A DNA stretch of 64,000 nucleotides from Isoetes taiwanensis (lineage: Eukaryota; Streptophyta; Lycopodiopsida; Isoetales; Isoetaceae), in the NCBI GenBank assembly GCA_021234155.1, contig JAJEKV010000002.1:36185107-36249106 (forward strand). The letters run 5' to 3'. Below the pieces are notes generated by a model, which had not been told where the DNA came from, ran no database searches, and was given only the letters and a program-made list of their open reading frames with translations. The translations under genes were made by a program, and so were the position numbers. This document shows positions 9,400 through 21,270 of the stretch, in pieces. How positions within the stretch are numbered: the stretch's first letter is position 1; each line of letters opens with the position of its first letter.

Positions 9400-12300
9400 T
9401 CACAGTACATCTACAATCTCAGGCAGATTTCCTAATAGCATCTCGTTGCCAATCTTGAGACAGTTCATATGCATAAGCAAAGCACCTTTTATCTTGTGCT
9501 TGATCTGGCTCCAATGCGGCGAACCCCTATTACTGGACTTCGGGAGGGACAAAACCTTCTTCTCTTTTAGTAACCTGTACTTCTGATGGCAGCTAGGGAT
9601 CAGCTCGAAGTAGTTGCCTGTAATAACCTCATCACCTCTGAAAAATAAGTTTCCATAGTCATCCATGGTATCTACCTCGAGTACATGTTTTACTTCGGTG
9701 CATTGAAGGATATAATAAGGGACCCCCTCATGATTGTCTGCGGAGTCAGTGAAGCATCCAAAATAATCACCAACCGGCGTCTGGCTCATCAATATTATCC
9801 TCGTCATTTGCCCATAAATCCTCAGCCTCATCAACATCTCCAGGATTGATCTTACTAATTGGCTCTAGTTTTCGCAACTCCCACCTACCACAATGGTCAG
9901 CATTCTCACAAGCAGGCCAATTAAAATTGATGCATGCTTTGCAAAAACATGAAAGAGGTATGCACAATAATTTTGTAGCATCGTTTGAGTCTATTGAAGA
10001 CACACAATGAAGTGATTGCACGCCTTTTACTGGAAGTACATCATGTGCTTGGGACCGATCAATGTCAGTCACCTCCCAGAATACCCTCTCCACATCTGAT
10101 TTTTTCTCCCTCAATACTTGACACGCAGTTGCTGCATCTTTTACTATCTTCCCATCCTTTTTCCTTTGTTCTGCTTCAAGCCACAATTTAGAGATTGCCC
10201 CTTCCCCATCGTGTGTTCCCTTACCATGTCCTGAACCAAAGAAATTCCACTGCATTCTTATCTTATGTTGAACATGGTATCTTGTCACATGATAGAATGC
10301 TCTTCTAGATTTAAACTGGGCTGCACAACCATCGGACCAAACCAAATGGTATTTCAAATGGCCACCACCATTCTCTTGCAACCATTTGAGGTGCATCTTG
10401 AATGCATCTTGTAATGGTGGGTATCATGAGTTTTGTCGTCTGAAATAAATGAGTGCACACATTTTCTCAATCTGCCATTTACCTTGAACATGGCGATATG
10501 AACCAGAATACTAATTTGTTCATTGTACCAATGCTGAGCTTGAATCTCGTTGAATGGCTTCAAAGTATAATTTTCAGAAAAATCAACAACTGATAGCACT
10601 GAATCGTCGGGCTGAAGTGTTCATTATGCATTCTTTGAACTGCTTGCTTTGCCAATGTGCCACAAAATTGTGATATATAAACTTAGACATATGGTCAAAC
10701 ATGCTGTCCAACATCTCCTTTACATCGCCCTTCTTGTCAACTAACTTCAGCCTTGGGAAGTTCCCTTCTTTGAAGGTTCATTAACATAGTTATAGACTTG
10801 CCAATCGGCCAGAATCCTCGATGCTTCCATCCTTCTCTCTCGGGACACAACTCAATTAATCTGTTTCCCACAACCGTCACATTTTGTTTCCATGCAAAGG
10901 CTTGTGCCACTCCTCATCGGCCGCCCTCGGGCATACCATGGCTCTCAAAAGCGTGCTCACATTATCATAATTCTGCTTAGCTTGGCAAATCCCTAGGCAT
11001 TAACTTCAAGCACACACATTGCAATTGCAAGTACAATTCTCGTGGAATTTTGACCTCATCATATTGAAAGCCTTCTTATATAAATCTGCTTTTGCTCATG
11101 CTTCACACAACAAATAGGTATTCCTCTCCTTTAGCTTTCTATGCAAGGAGGTTTTAAGTATTCGAATTGCATAATGCCAATTTTGACTTTTGGATGTTTG
11201 GTCAACAAAGATTTGGTATAATTCAAATGCGCAAAGTACACTGTCGAGAATCTTACAAAATATTAGAATGTACATTCTATATGTTTTTAATGTATCTTCC
11301 ACATTCTTACATCTAAGTACTTTCTTCCTCAAAACCCCACATCCTTACATAATAGCTACTTTATGAAAAGCATTCACATATTTTCTTGACATCTACTACA
11401 TTCCTACAGTAGCTTCCTTCAGTTTTATTTTCTTACATCTATAGCACATCTCTACAGTTAGCTTCAAGTATACCTTCAAGTTGGATTCAATGTAAAGCAT
11501 GTCAATATAACTTCTACAAGAAAAACTGAATAACATTTCTTGATGCATGATGTGGAACATGCTTGTACAGAAAAAGACTATCACACCGCAAAAAAATGTA
11601 GAAAACATCTACATGACTACATACATTCCTAGCTAAAGTACATTTGATGTTCAGATCGAAAATTCAAAAAACTATGTGACTCCTCCATGACCCTAAAATA
11701 CTAGCATGTACCTGTGTAATGTCGATGTACTGAATTGGTTCAGTCCTCTTCTTCATGACATCTCTTACCTTTGGTGATACTTTTGTATTATCTAACCAGA
11801 ACTGAACAACTCTGTCCTTCATAGCCTGATCTATGGCATTTTTTCTTGGCTTTCGTCCTGCTAATGCCCACAGATTTGCTCCACACAGTGACATTTTTTT
11901 CCTCCTTTCTGCTGCTAGCTTCATATTTCTAGGATGCAATTTGAGGATTTTGGTCCGGTGTGGTCTGTAATACTCCTTCCTTTCCAACTACCATGGAAAG
12001 AACACTGTGTTTGGCAGCAAGCTTGTCATTGCTATTAGCACGTTTCACTTCTTGGAGGCCATCCTTAAGGTTTTCAAATAAATCTCTTTTCACAATAGCC
12101 TCTTTAGGCCTTCCAACAACAGGGCCAAATAAAAAGTCCAATCTACTATCCTGGAGCAATTTTCCAAAAAAAAGTTTTTTTTTGCTTTGGATTCAATCTA
12201 GAAACTTGATTTAGTATGTGATTCACGTAATCATTCACCCTTCTTCTAATCTGTTTTTGTCCCATATCCGGCCTCTCTCTTGCATCTTTTTGATGAAGAT

Positions 12301-12449
12301 TGGTTGTCCCCAGAAGAAATGCATGTAGAGTCCTCCTCAATAGCAAAATTCGAATCTGATGGTAAGTCCTCCTCAAGAACAAGATCCGAATCTGTTGTTG
12401 CTGGTGAATTTGATTCTGCCATAGCTTCATACATTCCAAGATCGATCAA
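9400..12449 (-). pseudogene. transposase-like gene (SDGCAAQFK / GKGTHDG family)
   Basis: Read on the minus strand, an acidic N-terminus (12449-12250) is followed by FWLDNTKVSPKVRDVMKKR (about 11780). A block with VDFSENYTLKPFNEIQAQHW lies at about 10590-10520, then HLVWSDGCAAQFKSRRAF and GSGHGKGTHDGEGA (10350-10210). Asp-His-Cys-rich and C-terminal regions run to 9400. The order matches an unnamed, widespread transposase-like family in plants and animals, with conserved Asp in the VDFSEN and SDGCAAQFK motifs. Exons are joined by at least one visible donor (ITQ/GTACATG, about 11710). Frameshifts near 12160, 10420 and 9775 break it. It probably acted as a DNA-transposon nuclease; the catalytic role of the Asp residues is inference. 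Confidence 0.6.
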
Positions 12450-12727
12450 ACAGGCATAGAAATGGGGATCCTATTCTTGGTTCCAATGAGAAAGGGGTTT
12501 CAATCCGGTAGCTTCAATCCTGTGGAGGGAGTTCAAAACTCAAAACGTGCCCCCAAATTCGTGGGTTGCCAAAAATAATTGCAAAGAATCTCACGTGGAC
12601 CAAAAGCATTAATGATAGGCAGCCCATGTAAAATTCAAATTTTACCTTAAATTCACTTTAAGCTAGTGTATTTTTTTACATCAATTTGCAAGAAATACAA
12701 GACACCCTTTCATGCTTCTACCCTGTT

Positions 12728-14110
12728 CTAAACATAGTTTCTCAACATGTCCTCCAAGATTCTATTGATGCGCTTCGTTTGCCCATCTATCTGTGGATGA
12801 TAAGCAGAACTCATCCATAACTTGGTGCAAATCGTGTTGAAGAAGTCTTGCCAAAAGGCGCTGATGAACTTCGCATCTCTATCAGAGACGATTGCCCTGG
12901 GTATTCCATGCAATCCAAAAATCTCTTTGGTAAACAACAACGTTGTATCTAAAGCTGTGTTTGTGGTACGACATGGCAAGAAATATGCCATCTGGATAAC
13001 TTATCTACTACAACGAGTAAGGCATCAAAGCCCCTTGCTGTCCTTGGAAGGCCTGTTATGAAATCCATGCTGGCAACTTCCCACTTGGCGTTTGGCACCG
13101 CCAAAAGTTCCAAAGCTCTCGGGATTTGAAGTTGTTCTGCATTTGTCTGCTGACATAACTGACGCTCTGGATATATCTGGCTATTTGCCTCTCGATGCCC
13201 GGCTAGAAGTAGCTACTTCTAATCTTGAAGTAGGTCTTCATAAATCGTGTATATCCGCTAATAGGGCTATTATGCGTGACATATAAAATTAGCTTCCTTA
13301 CTCTTGATGCTTCATGTACGCATAACTTGTTCTTATGATATAAAATATTGCCTTCCTTTTTAAAATGCTTGACAGCGCCTCTCTCCTTATCCGTCCTTGC
13401 ATTCTTGCAAAGGCTAACCATACATGCTTTCCGTACTCGAAGGGATAGCTTCTTCTGTCTTCTTGCCAAATTCGCTTGACTAAGTGGAGATGGCCTTGCA
13501 ATGCACTCGCGTCTCTTGAGGCCGTCGAGAGAGCGCATCAGCAGCCACATTTAATTTGCGTGGCTTATATACTATCTCAAAGTCATATTCTGCGAGAAAT
13601 TACGTCCATCGTCTCTGCCTTAAGTTGAGGAGTGGCTGCGTTTTGATATACTAGAGGTTCTGGTGATCAGTATCGAACTGAAATTTCCTGACACACAAGT
13701 AGTGCCTCCATATGCGAAGAGCTCTTACAACTGCTAGAAGCTCCTGATCATGTGTTGGATCGCATTGTTTGGCCTCATTCATCTTCTTAAAGTCATAGGC
13801 TACTACTCTTCCTTCTTGCATGAGAACTCCACCCACTGCTAGTGCGCCCGTTACTAATAGCTTATCCTTGTTTGGATCTGGTAGGGTGAGCATTGTTGCT
13901 GTTGTCAAGGCTTCTTTGAGCTTTTTGAAAGAAGCTTGAATGTTCTATAGCCAATGTGCTACCCAGTCCTAAATTATCTTATTCTTAATGAGGTCCGTCA
14001 AGGGGAATGCCCACTTGGCGAAGACCTTTACAAATTTTCGGTAGTAGCCTGCTAAGCCAAGGAAGCTTCTCACTTTGAAGACCTTTTTTGTTGCTGGCCA
14101 ATCTACTATG
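12728..14110 (-). mobile_element. Ty3/gypsy retrotransposon fragment (RT end, RNase H, integrase)
   Basis: On the minus strand the pieces run in pol order. The end of reverse transcriptase has FLGLAGYYRKFVK (about 14060). RNase H (13908-13651) has LAVVRALRIWRHYL and FDTDHQNL. The integrase zinc region (about 13550-13203) and integrase core (about 13090-12728) have GIPRAIVSDRDAKFISAFW and SSAYHPQIDGQT, ending at RILEDMLRNYV. Gag, protease, most of the RT and the integrase C-terminus are missing, several frameshifts are present, and no LTRs are visible. The motif wording fits the plant chromovirus group. It abuts the transposase-like gene on one side and anonymous AT-rich DNA on the other. Confidence 0.85.
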
Positions 14111-15266
14111 TTTTCTTTCATCAATAATAAACTATTCAAAAAAATTGTTCTAAAAACATAAACTTTATCATTTTAGTAATTTCAGCTTAAAAATTGTTTT
14201 TAAAATATTTTTTAAAGTGCCAAAAGCCTGTATATTGTGAAATCCTCATGATAGTTTGAAGTCAATCTCTTATCAAACCATCAGTACAAATTATTTAGAT
14301 TACCAAATTTTAAACTCATTAAGTCACTAAAAATTGAAATTGTATATTTTCGAAATGTAATTCTAAATAGATTCAAGTGAAAATTAGTTTAGAAAGCAAT
14401 TTTATGCATTAACAACTTTTAATTTAAAGATAAACTTATATAATTAAACTTATGAAATTATTTAGATCAAGAAGAGTTAAATTATCCATATAATTTTATA
14501 AGACCATCCTTGACGTGTTATCTGAATAAGTCCAAGTTTTGCTGAATATGTCATATTAGCATTTCATTCTTGATTATCTCCATGTTTACCAGAGAATAAC
14601 ATTTTGCTTGCAGGTGGATTCTCTAGTTATGGATTCAATATAAGGCCACTCATTTGAGTTAAGTTGCATTTTTTTCCAACCATTCCAGAATTCGAAGGGT
14701 AATCATAAAAGTTTATAAATAACTGATGGCATTTTCGCTATTCATATGATGTATTGGACTAACAAACAGTAACACAAGGTGTGGTCTGGGCTTCATGCAT
14801 AAATGTACATGGCCAAGTTGATATTGTCAAATCATTTCAAGGTTTCAGCAGTAATGAAATATATCAATAATAAGCCAAAGCTTGCTAAGGTTGTGTTATA
14901 TCAGTTGTAGAATAATCTCACATAGTGATGCTGGATTGTCTTTATTTATCAATTTCTCAAACGAAAACTTGGATAAACAGGCGCGGTTTTTCTTCATGCT
15001 GGCCTAAATTGTATGTATGATGTAACTATAATAAGGGAATGGGGCCAAGGCATTTTACAAATTTGTCTTTAGAGTTCTTCCCAAACCAAAGGGGTTTCAG
15101 GGAGATATTAATTTTAAAATATTGGATTAAAAGGTTTGTGTTAACTTGAAAATTTTCCCTATAATATAAAAGCAGAGTGCTCTAATTTGTGATCCTTTAT
15201 TTTTCTCTTATTCGTTCTCCAGTATATTGTGGATTAGAAAGAGTTTGATTCTTATTTTGGGAATAG
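14111..15266. other. anonymous AT-rich DNA
   Basis: No coding or repeat signal was found between the truncated Ty3/gypsy fragment and the start of the GT61-associated duplication. Confidence 0.4.
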
Positions 15267-17040
15267 ACTCCTTATTGTAGAGATACCATTTAGTAATGTT
15301 GACGACTTCCTGGGAAATCAAATGAAAAAGGAGGAAGACTTATTTTACAACATCAAACACAACATCATTATGACAAAACAAACCCTTTTTTATTCTCAAG
15401 AATTCAGCCAACAAGCATATCAAACAGAATTGAAGAAAGCAATGTGGACATCCAAGCTATTTCCTATTAATGTGTTGCACACGGACTTCAAGCACAAGAC
15501 AAGAAAAGAATAGTCAGTAAACAAGTTGCTCCCATAGGTTGGGCCATTGAATGTACATTTACGTGGTCTAAAATCTTAGATGTCACTTCCAATGTATATC
15601 CAATGTTTCTTCCATTGTTACATGTTAAAGTTCACTTCCAATGTATGTTAAGTGCTTGTCATGAATTGAATTCCATTGCACATTAAATGTCTTTCCCAAT
15701 TTCAACTATCTGCCACTTTCTTCTACTTATATCTTGCATATTGTGATTTAAATTCTGTCATTTACCTCTGAAATGTGACTAATGCGGTGGCGGCATCATC
15801 TTATTCCTGTCTTGTATATTATGATGGATATGTTCGTCTTAAGCCTACAAAATTTAAGGTAATAGACCCTAACATGCACATCTCTTAGATCAATGCTAAA
15901 TCTTCAACATATTTAACAAGTAACAATGGCAATTTACCACTTTATATTGCGTACACGTTTATTGATTCTTGGGATTCACATGCAATGGCTTGCCACAATG
16001 CCAAAGGCTTGCCACAATGCAAACTATCAGTATTCCACAAAGTTGCTCAAATTCCTTTACGGAAACAAAGACCAAATGCTAATTCTCGTTGACATTTCAC
16101 TTACCTTATATCTTGCAAAGTAGGTATATAAAAGTACTTTTAATATGTACAAAGTATATCATACTTTAATGGAAGCACAACAATTGTCCACGAGCTCGGC
16201 TTCAAAACCCAAACGTTCATTAGGTGGGAGAGTCAAAACCAAACGTTCATTAAGTTGGGAGGATCCATATATTGTGGATTAATCGAGTGTTGGAGGGATT
16301 ATATACTCTACTAGCATTTACAACTGGCTTCTGCATTAGTTCTTAAAAGTTTTTCATCTCCAAGATGTTGGGTATGCACAACATCTTGGAGCACCTTGGC
16401 CACCACCACCCATAAAAGTAGCATTGATGCCAATGGACTGATCTTTATAGAAACTAAAACATGTCGTTGGGTCACTGGGTGTAGGGCAATCAGGGGTGTT
16501 GGTGTCTCTCCAATATCCTTCACGTTTAAGAGCATTCCAAAGAGAAAGCACTCTATGGATGTATTGCCCCTGGCCTGCTAATTCTAACCAACCCCTTGAA
16601 AAACCTCAAGGACTCTAATGCCAGATTCATGAAAATCATGTTTGCTAACTGGGCACCATGAGCGATATATTAAGACCGTGGTTCTACCCATGACTTCAAC
16701 CCGCATTAAGAAAAATTCCTACTTGTCGAGTCAGACAGATAGCAAATATTCAATCAAGCATACTCACAAAAAAGGAGTCTAACAAGTTAAGAGATGTAAA
16801 ATAGCAACCTATTGACAGAAGTCCAAAGTGGAGACTTCAACAGCAGACCATTGGCAACCCTCTACTTTTTGGCATTCAGATTTGATCACTTGTATCCAAT
16901 CTGAAACATTAGTAAATCCTCAGGCACCCGTGCGCACTAAGAGTGTAACATGAAAATCATGTCCTGTATTAGGTGCTGGAAGATTGCATCTCCTTCTAGC
17001 CTGGCCATAAAGTTTTGCAAGATCATCACCAGGAACACCT
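15267..17040. repeat. tandem duplication, outer copy (1.77 kb)
   Basis: This block is repeated almost perfectly at 17052-18852, in direct orientation with an offset of 1785 bp. The copies are separated by an 11-bp filler (17041-17051). It contains the 3' flank, last exon, last intron and about 240 bp of the first exon of the GT61 gene. Differences are single substitutions and small indels, including an 11-bp deletion near 17000 and a length change around 15990-16010. Confidence 0.9.
16311..17040 (-). pseudogene. dead duplicate of the GT61 gene 3' end
   Basis: This is the gene part of the outer duplicate. Compared with the intact copy it has a stop where the last exon-1 Gln codon should be (CAA TAG at the donor, about 16812). 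The acceptor AG is changed to GG (about 16700), and indels shift the frame in the last exon (about 16590). It has no N-terminal part and no promoter of its own, so it is a relic. It could still appear in transcripts that run past the functional gene's end. Confidence 0.85.
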
Positions 17041-17051
17041 CGTATCTCACC

Positions 17052-18852
17052 ACTCCTTATTGTAGAGATACCATTTAGTAATGTTGACGACTTCCTGGGA
17101 AATCAAATGAAAAAAGGAGGAAGACTTATTTTACAACATCAAACACAACATCATTATGACAAAACAAACCCTTTTTTATTCTCAAGAATTCAGCCAACAA
17201 GCATATCAAACAGAATTGAAGAAAGCAATGTGGACATCCAAGCTATTTCCTATTAATGTGTTGCACACGGACTTCAAGCACAAGACAAGAAAAGAATAGT
17301 CAGTAAACAAGTTGCTCCCATAGGTTGGGCCATTGAATGTACATTTACGTGGTCTAAAATCTTAGATGTCACTTCCAATGTATATCCAATGTTTCTTCCA
17401 TTGTTACATGTTAAAGTTCACTTCCAATGTATGTTAAGTGCTTGTCATGAATTGAATTCCATTGTACATTAAATGTCTTTCCCAATTTCAACTATCTGCC
17501 ACTTTCTTCTACTTATATCTTGCATATTGTGATTTAAATTCTGTCATTTACCTCTGAAATGTGACTAATGCGGTGGCGGCATCATCTCATTCCTGTCTTG
17601 TATATTATGATGGATATGTTCGTCTTAAGCCTACAAAATTTAAGGTAATAGACCCTAACATGCACATCTCTTAGATCAATGCTAAATCTTCAACATATTT
17701 AACAAGTAACAATGGCAATTTACCACTTTATATTGCGTACACGTTTATTGATTCTTGGGATTCACATGCAATGGCTTGCCACAATGCCAGAGGATTCACA
17801 TGCAATGGCTTGCCACAATGCAAACTATCAGTATTCCACAAAGTTGCTCAAATTCCTTTACGGAAACAAAGACCAAATGCTAATTCTCGTTGACATTTCA
17901 CTTACCTTATATCTTGCAAAGTAGGTATATAAAAGTACTTTTAATATGTACAAAGTATATCATACTTTAATGGAAGCACAACAATTGTCCACGAGCTCGG
18001 CTTCAAAACCCAAACGTTCATTAGGTGGGAGAGTCAAAACCAAACGTTCATTAAGTTGGGAGGATCCATGTGGATTAATCGAGTGTTGGAGGGATTATAT
18101 ACTCTACTAGCATTTACAACTGGCTTCTGCATTAGTTCTTAAAAGTTTTTCATCTCCAAGATGTTGGGTATGCACAACATCTTGGAGCACCTTGGCCAGC
18201 CAGTCACCCATAAAAGTAGCATTGATGCCAATGGACTGATCTTTATAGAAACTAAAACATGTCGTTGGGTCACTGGGTGTAGGGCAATCAGGGGTGTTGT
18301 TGTCTCTCCAATATCCTTCATGTTTAAGAGCATTCCAAAGAGAAAGCACTCTATAGATGTATTGCCCCTGGCCTGCTAATTCTAACCAACCCCTTGGAAA
18401 AACCTCAAGGACTCTACTGCCAGGATTCATGAAAATCATGTTTGCTAACTGGGCACCATGAGCAGATATTAAGACTGTGGTTCTACCCATGACTTCAACC
18501 TGCATTAAGAAAAATTCCTACTGTCAGAGCTGTATTGCATAGCAAATATTCAATCAAACATACTCACAAAAAAGGAGTCTAACAAGTTAAGAGATGTAAA
18601 ATAGCAACCTGTTGACAGAAGTCCAAAGTGGAGACTTCAACAGCAGACCATTGGCAACCCTCTACTTTTTGGCATTCAGATTTGATCACTTGTATCCAAT
18701 CTGAAACATTAGTAAATCCTCGGGCACCCGTGCGCACTAAGAGTGTAACATGAAAATCATGTCCTGTATTAGGTGCTGGAAGATTACATCTCCTTCTAGC
18801 CATGCAACGAACCTGGCCATAAAGTTTTGCAAGATCATCACCAGGAACACCT
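17052..18852. repeat. tandem duplication, inner copy (1.80 kb)
   Basis: Direct repeat partner of 15267-17040. This copy is continuous with the rest of the GT61 gene and keeps its splice sites and frame, so it is taken as the original and the outer block as the added copy. Confidence 0.9.
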
Positions 18853-19700
18853 CCAATGCCAATTCTGCTCACAATAGCATGCTCAAAACATACTGGCTTT
18901 TTATCATAACTCAACCTCTCAGGAATAGTAGGCAATCCAGTAGATTGAAACACATTAGATATCCAGTACCCCAATTTAGGCCTCAATTCACCCCAGTGAT
19001 AGACAATCAACCTGGCTACATCTGCACACTGATTATCAATCTTCCACTGCACAAACTGTATAAGATTATACATAGAATGCCATGGATTTGTGAAGTCATA
19101 ATGGGAGTCAGATATTAGTGTTGTTCCCGGAAGCCATACATGCCCATTTGGCAGTGCATTTTTGTATGCATATGCATACGTATTCCTAGCCCCATCACTT
19201 GTATCATTCCCTTGGAAGCAAAGAATTCTGTCACCAGATATATTTGAAGGAAATTTGAAGAACTCCGGTGGCCCTTGAATATTTCCTCTTCCTTTTATCA
19301 CAGACATGAAGCCATGTTCTCCGTCCAAGCCCTTGCCATATAAATTTACATCCTTTAATGGTAAAAATGATACACTTTCAGACAAGTGTTGAGTAAGAAT
19401 TGTCGTGGAGGCTTCTAAGCTCTCAACTTTCTGCTTCAAATACGAGCCCATCTGTTCCCAAGTCTGCAATTTTCTCTCGCTCGCTTCTATAGCATCTGTC
19501 AAAGCAGTCAATCTACTTAACGCTATTTGAATTGTAGAATTTCTCTCTGCATCCCTCACTGCTGAGGCACGAAATAATGAGCTGGCTCGTACAAATTGGT
19601 CGAAATGAAACCATCCCATCCATAGTGTAAACAGTATAAACACAAAAATGATCGCAAGATTGGGTAGGCTTTGTAATCGGCGTGGCCTAGAAACGGCCAT
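18107..19700 (-). CDS. glycosyltransferase family 61 protein, two exons
   Basis: Exon 1 is 19700-18609 and ends TTCTGTCAACAG/GT. Exon 2 is 18499-18107 after TTAATGCAG, phase 0; total 494 residues. An upstream in-frame Met at 19721 exists, but the start at 19700 gives MAVSRPRR, typical of a type II Golgi enzyme. A single membrane anchor follows at residues 15-31 (LAIIFVFILFTLWMGWF), then a stem with a probable coiled coil. The GT61 (DUF563) domain covers the second half, with PVCFEHAIVSRIGIGG in exon 1 and TTVLISAHGAQLANMIFM plus SRVLEVFPRGW in exon 2. The family transfers xylose, arabinose or GlcNAc to glycans or proteins in the secretory pathway; the substrate cannot be told here. It looks intact, although its 3' half has been duplicated downstream. 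Confidence 0.88.
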
Positions 19701-19721
19701 GTGCGAACTCTGTATATACAA

Positions 19722-20420
19722 CCCTGTTATTAAAAATCCTTTTGCAAGATTTGTTTGGCGATTCTATAAGCCAAATCTGCTCTGTAGATTCAATCTGATT
19801 TACTCCAAAAGATCGCTCAAAAGCTATATCATAGTAGTGCAAACCATATGTTTTGAAGATTATACAAGATGGACCTACTTGGAAATTTTAAGCTGCAAGA
19901 AAATGAATGAAAAGGACAACGGAGAAGAAAAACAAAGAAGAAGAATAAGGGAAAGAGAAGGCACTTGTCTTGTATAGGCTTACACATGGACTTGCGAAAT
20001 CGGTGGTGCAGATAAAGTAGTAGCATGAAAGCAAGGTGTAGTGCTCCCTCGTGGAAAATTGGAGCCGTGCCAAAAGTGGTCACCGCCATAGCCGAGCTTG
20101 CCATCAAATTAGGGTTCGCACAATGCCCACTTTCTATGGTCAAAATGTGACAGTAGAATTGAAAAAGAAACCGTGTAATGTAGCCTGGCGACATCTTCAC
20201 CTATATTTTCAAAGGCCCACATATGTTTAGGCCAAAACGTTATCTTGGTCCTCCATCGGTGCCAAAATCATTGCCATGGAAACATGTAACAAGAACATGT
20301 TCAATGAATTTAAACCATCGAATATGGCCACTTGCTTCGAACTAATATACCCTACATAAGTGCTGCAGCAATGCAAATTACCCCATATGTCTTCAAGTCC
20401 ATCACATATAGAAGGAGTAG
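19722..20420. other. upstream region of the GT61 gene
   Basis: It should contain the promoter and 5' leader of the minus-strand gene. No clear TATA box or other element stands out. A purine-rich tract (about 19900-19960) would be CT-rich in the transcript sense, as plant leaders often are. Nothing else was identified. Confidence 0.35.
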
Positions 20421-20549
20421 ATAACGCCCTGCCCCGAGGGCGTTATTGGAAAAAAAAATTGAGGGCCATCAAAATGGCGAGGGTGTGCGCGCACCGACGC
20501 CCGAATTTTTCATTTTGATGGCCCCGTTCAAATTTTTTGCAATAACGCC
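20421..20549. repeat. strong foldback element with nested palindromes
   Basis: Arms of about 40 bp at 20439-20478 and 20511-20549 are inverted complements with few mismatches, sharing GGCGTTATTG at the ends and GGCCATCAAAATG inside. The left arm is also capped by a second hairpin: ATAACGCCCT (20421-20430) pairs perfectly with AGGGCGTTAT (20437-20446). The loop holds the palindrome TGCGCGCA. No coding capacity. It is probably a miniature foldback or MITE. Confidence 0.75.
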
Positions 20550-21102
20550 GATAATGTTCCGATTTCCTGTAACACATTGGTTCGAGGGTTTGCTAAATCA
20601 TCAATTCTTCCCGCCAAGGTCAACGCGAGGATGCTTAATGGAGCCGCCTAAGGTTTTGAGCTTGCCGGAATGAAGCCGCTTTCCATAATGCCTGGGAATG
20701 GAGCCGCTTGCAATTTTCGAAAGGTTTGAATATGATTTAGGAAAAGAAGGTCTATTTTACTCAATTAAATATTCATGTATGCATCAAGCTACCATGTTTG
20801 TTTTAAACAAATAAATGGGTATAAAACACATGGGCTATGGTCAAGGGCTAAACATGGTTCATCCGATCCTAATTCCTCCTTCCGGATGTTATAAGCATTC
20901 ACCTACAATACTCTAGGATGTTATGCAAGAACGAAAGCAAAAACAATTGGTGAAGTGTTATTAAAATAACAACACTCGATGAAATGTCGAGATTCAATCT
21001 CAATTCAAAACCTGAGAACCAATGTGTTAAGGAATCATATGATCGAGCACCAAATATCGTAAAGCAATGTCCATTACAATCACCAATGCTAGAATGTTTT
21101 CA
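20550..21102. other. anonymous DNA
   Basis: A GGAGCCGC word recurs three times at 20640-20710. Otherwise no structure could be supported. Confidence 0.35.
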
Positions 21103-21270
21103 GTTTGCCATATGGAAGTAGTATTCAACATGAATATGAGGAAAACTACAAGCACACATAATGTTCCAATTTAATGTACAAAATATGTTTGCCATATGGA
21201 AGTAGTATTCAACATGAATATGAGGAAAACTACAAGCACACATAATGTTCCAATTTAATGTACAAAATAT
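21103..21270. repeat. 84-bp tandem repeat, two identical copies
   Basis: Copies at 21103-21186 and 21187-21270 start GTTTGCCATATGGAAGTAGT and are identical as far as I can read. Their identity points to a recent duplication. Confidence 0.9.

Noticed and set aside
12960..13286. Plus-strand ORFs opposite the Ty3/gypsy integrase
   Set aside because: They are antisense to readable integrase motifs on the minus strand.
15322..16123. Short ORFs repeated in both duplication copies (about 60-70 codons)
   Set aside because: They lie in the 3' flank of the GT61 gene, show no domain and are repeated only because the DNA is.
19698..19721. Upstream Met of the GT61 gene as start
   Set aside because: The second Met at 19700 gives the typical short basic tail before the membrane anchor. 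The upstream one adds only seven residues and cannot be excluded, but is less likely.
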